Source: Antedon mediterranea
Taxonomy: Eukaryota > Echinodermata > Crinoidea > Comatulida > Antedonidae
Direction: 5' to 3'
DNA length: 64,000 nucleotides
Assembly: GCF_964355755.1 (NCBI RefSeq)
Contig: NC_092676.1
Location: 5,130,288 to 5,194,287 of the forward strand
In this document: positions 61,898 through 64,000 of the stretch, piece after piece
Layout: every line of letters begins with the position of its first letter
Position numbering within the stretch: position 1 is the first letter of the stretch
The notes under the pieces: generated by a model
Databases searched by the model: none
What the model was told of the DNA's origin: nothing
Seen by the model: only the letters and a program-made list of their open reading frames with translations
Made by a program: the position numbers and the translations under genes

Positions 61898-62430
61898 AAA
61901 TGCCTCTTTATTAAAAAAATTTGTGTACAAAAGAATTTAGAGATTTTACTGTGTAATTTGAACTATCCCCCACTGATAAGAAAGTGGTTATTTTCAACAA
62001 GCTTGTGTAACACAAAGAAAATCCCAAAAATTATGAAACATAGGGGAAACTATAGGTCGATGATTATTGGAATGTATGATCAATAGAAATTTCTTGCCCG
62101 CACCTGGCCTTTAAGTATACACAGTTTAAGTGTAGCATTGTGTAATTGTTATATTATTTGGCTTTAACTATGGTATGGTGTAGTTGAAATATAGCAACTA
62201 TAGCAGCTATAGCTGAGGTTTCAGGCAAGTGACCAATGTGTCACAGTAGGATAGTGATATAACAGCTATCCCAAGGCTATTTGCAGCCTGTTTTGTATAG
62301 ATGATGTGAAGCAATTGCAGAGGTATTTGTTTGCTGTTTATAATACCAAAGCTATCCCAAGGCTATTTTCAGCCTGGCTATATCAATTATAGCAACTGCA
62401 AGTTATTTCCATGTTATTTATGTTGTATAA
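61898..62430. other. Junction between 76-bp satellite and the right array
   Basis: About 270 bp of non-repetitive sequence (61898-62170), then irregular GCTAT/ATAGC motifs. The segment ATAGCAACTATAGCAGCTAT with CAAGTGACCAATGTGTCACA occurs at about 62190-62260 and again at 62760-62830. Confidence 0.6.
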
Positions 62431-63678
62431 AATACAGCACTTACACAGCTATTTAATTGCTATTATTTGCTATTATTGCTGTATCAGGTATAGCAATTAT
62501 ACAGCTATTTGTTTGCTATTATTTGCTATTATTGCTGTATCAGGTATAGCAATTACACAGCTATTTGTTTGCTATTAATTGCTATTATTGCTGTATCAAG
62601 TATAGCAATTATACAGCTATTTGTTTGCTATTATTTGCTATTATTGCTGTATCAAGTATAGCAATTATACAGCTATTTGTTTGCTATTATTTGCTATTAT
62701 TGCTGTATCAGGTATAGCAATTATACAGCTATTTGTTTGCTATGATTGCTGTATCAGGTATAGCAACTATAGCAGCTATAGCTGAGGTTTCAGGCAAGTG
62801 ACCAATGTGTCACAGTAGGATAGTGATAGAACAGCAATAGCAATTACACAGCTATTTGTTTGCTATTATTTGCTGTTATTGCTGTATCAGGTATAGCAAT
62901 TAAACAGCTATTTGTTTGCTATTATTGCTGTATCAGGTATAGCAATTATACAGGTATTTGTTTGCTATTAGTTGCTATTTTTGCAATATACACAGCTATT
63001 TGTTTGCTATTAATTGCTATTATTGCTGTATCAGGTATAGCAATTACACAGCTATTTGTTTGCTATTATTTGCTATTATTGCTGTATCAGGTATAGCAAT
63101 TACACAGCTATTTGTTTGCTATTATTTGCTATTATTGCTGTATCAGGTATAGCAATTACACAGCTATTTGTTTGCTATTAATTGCTATTATTGCTGTATC
63201 AGGTATAGCAATTATACAGGTATTTGTTTGCTATTAGTTGCTATTTTTGCAATATACACAGCTATTTGTTTGCTATTAATTGCTATTATTGCTGTATCAG
63301 GTATAGCAATTACACAGCTATTTGTTTGCTATTATTTGCTATTATTGCTGTAAAAGGTATAGCAATTACACAGCTATTTGTTTGCTATTATTTCCTATTA
63401 TTGCTGTATCAGGTATAGCAATTACACAGTTATTTGTTTGCTATTATTTGCTATTATTGCTGTATCAGGTATAGCAATTACACAGCTATTTGGTTGCTAT
63501 TATTTGCTATTATTGCTGTATCAGGTATAGCAATTACACAGCTATTTCATTGCTATTATTTGCTATTATTGCTGTAAAAGGTATAGCAATTACACAGCTA
63601 TTTGTTTGCTATTAATTGCTATTATTGCTGTATCAGGTATAGCATTTACACAGCTATTTGTTTGCTATTTATTGCTAT
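62430..63678. repeat. 56-bp tandem array rich in GCTAT/ATAGC
   Basis: About 22 units of GCTATTTGTTTGCTATTATT, TGCTATTATTGCTGTATCAG and GTATAGCAATTACACA, with shorter variants. It abuts the right inverted 16-mer (63677-63692). Short plus-strand frames (LLLFAIIAVSGIA) are repeat artefacts. Confidence 0.95.
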
Positions 63679-63692
63679 GACCAATCCTGCGC

Positions 63693-64000
63693 CTTAGTGG
63701 GCCTAGCTAGATACTACCTAGGGCCTAGTACCATTTTGGTACAGTAGGCCAGGGTGCTCCAATGCGATCTAGGCCTAGTAGGTAGGTCTATCCTAGCTAC
63801 CCTACTATAATAATAGGCTCTAGGCCTAGGCCTCTAGCCTAAGGTAGACAGAATCTAATTAGTTTTCTTGGCTAGGTTGAAGCCCAACAACAAAAAGACC
63901 TCAATAAATCGATTCTGTGAATATGTTGAGCATGAAATAGACTATGCGTCGCAACGCAAAGTTAATTTTTATAATGTGAACCGGGATGTGAACAATAAAG
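63693..64000. other. Right flank, AGGCCTAG-rich
   Basis: Low-complexity CTAGGCCTAG sequence to about 63850, then ordinary AT-rich sequence to the window end. Nothing coding was identified. Confidence 0.4.

Larger units (their letters stand above)
50406..63692. mobile_element. Putative 13.3-kb repeat-inflated transposon (KDZ-type remnant)
   Basis: The exact 16-mer GCGCAGGATTGGTCAT at 50406-50421 recurs inverted at 63677-63692; the similarity extends outward, with gaps, through TAGCTAGGCC. Directly inside both ends are arrays built on GCTAT/ATAGC pentamers. A broken transposase C-terminus of KDZ type follows the left array. A second satellite and duplicated unique blocks fill the rest. No target duplication was found, so the boundaries are provisional. 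The reading as a single element is inference from the inverted 16-mers, the mirrored array composition and the transposase remnant. Confidence 0.5.

Noticed and set aside
62860-63418. Hydrophobic frames such as LLLFAIIAVSGIA suggesting small membrane proteins
   Set aside because: They come from the 56-bp GCTAT array; hydrophobicity reflects the TTGCTATTATT content.

Overview
The window is AT-rich animal genomic DNA: genes split by short exons with GT-AG introns, much intronic and intergenic sequence, and dense DNA-transposon and tandem-repeat content. The protein set (TFIIB, ZMPSTE24, a three-BIR IAP with UBA and RING, and a DUF21-CBS transporter of the type best known from plants) together with the pervasive AGGCCTAGG low-complexity motif suggests a marine invertebrate, probably a deuterostome such as an echinoderm. 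That placement is inference; nothing here names the species.

Genes, left to right. (1) 364-5314, plus: the last six coding exons of GTF2B (TFIIB cyclin-fold core); the N-terminal exons lie off the left edge. (2) 7667-15932, plus: complete 10-exon ZMPSTE24, the CAAX prenyl protease 1, 465 aa. (3) 19317-23365, minus: complete 5-exon IAP, 694 aa, BIR-BIR-BIR-UBA-RING, tail to tail with ZMPSTE24. A 120-aa ORF of unknown identity lies just upstream of it on the same strand (23439-23801). (4) 36770-45705, plus: complete 7-exon DUF21-CBS protein, 478 aa, related to CNNM metal transporters. Exon junctions were derived by reading frame, splice sites and conserved protein sequence. The genes do not form an obvious pathway; they are ordinary neighbours.

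Between 23.8 and 36.7 kb there is a mobile-element cluster: a foldback hAT-like MITE (24837-25416), a 3.2-kb element with about 160-bp terminal inverted repeats (25514-28712), a second hAT-like copy whose left terminus was split by a 1.64-kb TA-targeting element (30172-32630), and a candidate non-autonomous Helitron on the minus strand (33123-35224). Smaller MITE families recur in introns: a TTAA-targeting family (at least five copies), a GATGTATTGTCCCCC-ended family, and several single elements.

The right quarter (about 50.4-63.7 kb) is the most unusual part. Two exact inverted 16-mers 13.3 kb apart enclose, in order, a 95-bp GCTATAGC-rich array, a broken KDZ-type transposase C-terminus, duplicated unique blocks, a 76-bp satellite with a 14-unit higher-order repeat, and a second GCTAT/ATAGC-rich array of 56-bp units. 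I read this as one large decayed or repeat-inflated transposon. A 59-bp minisatellite starts at the stop codon of the DUF21-CBS gene (45.69-47.18 kb). No bacterial-type operons, CRISPR arrays, rRNA or intact tRNA genes were seen.
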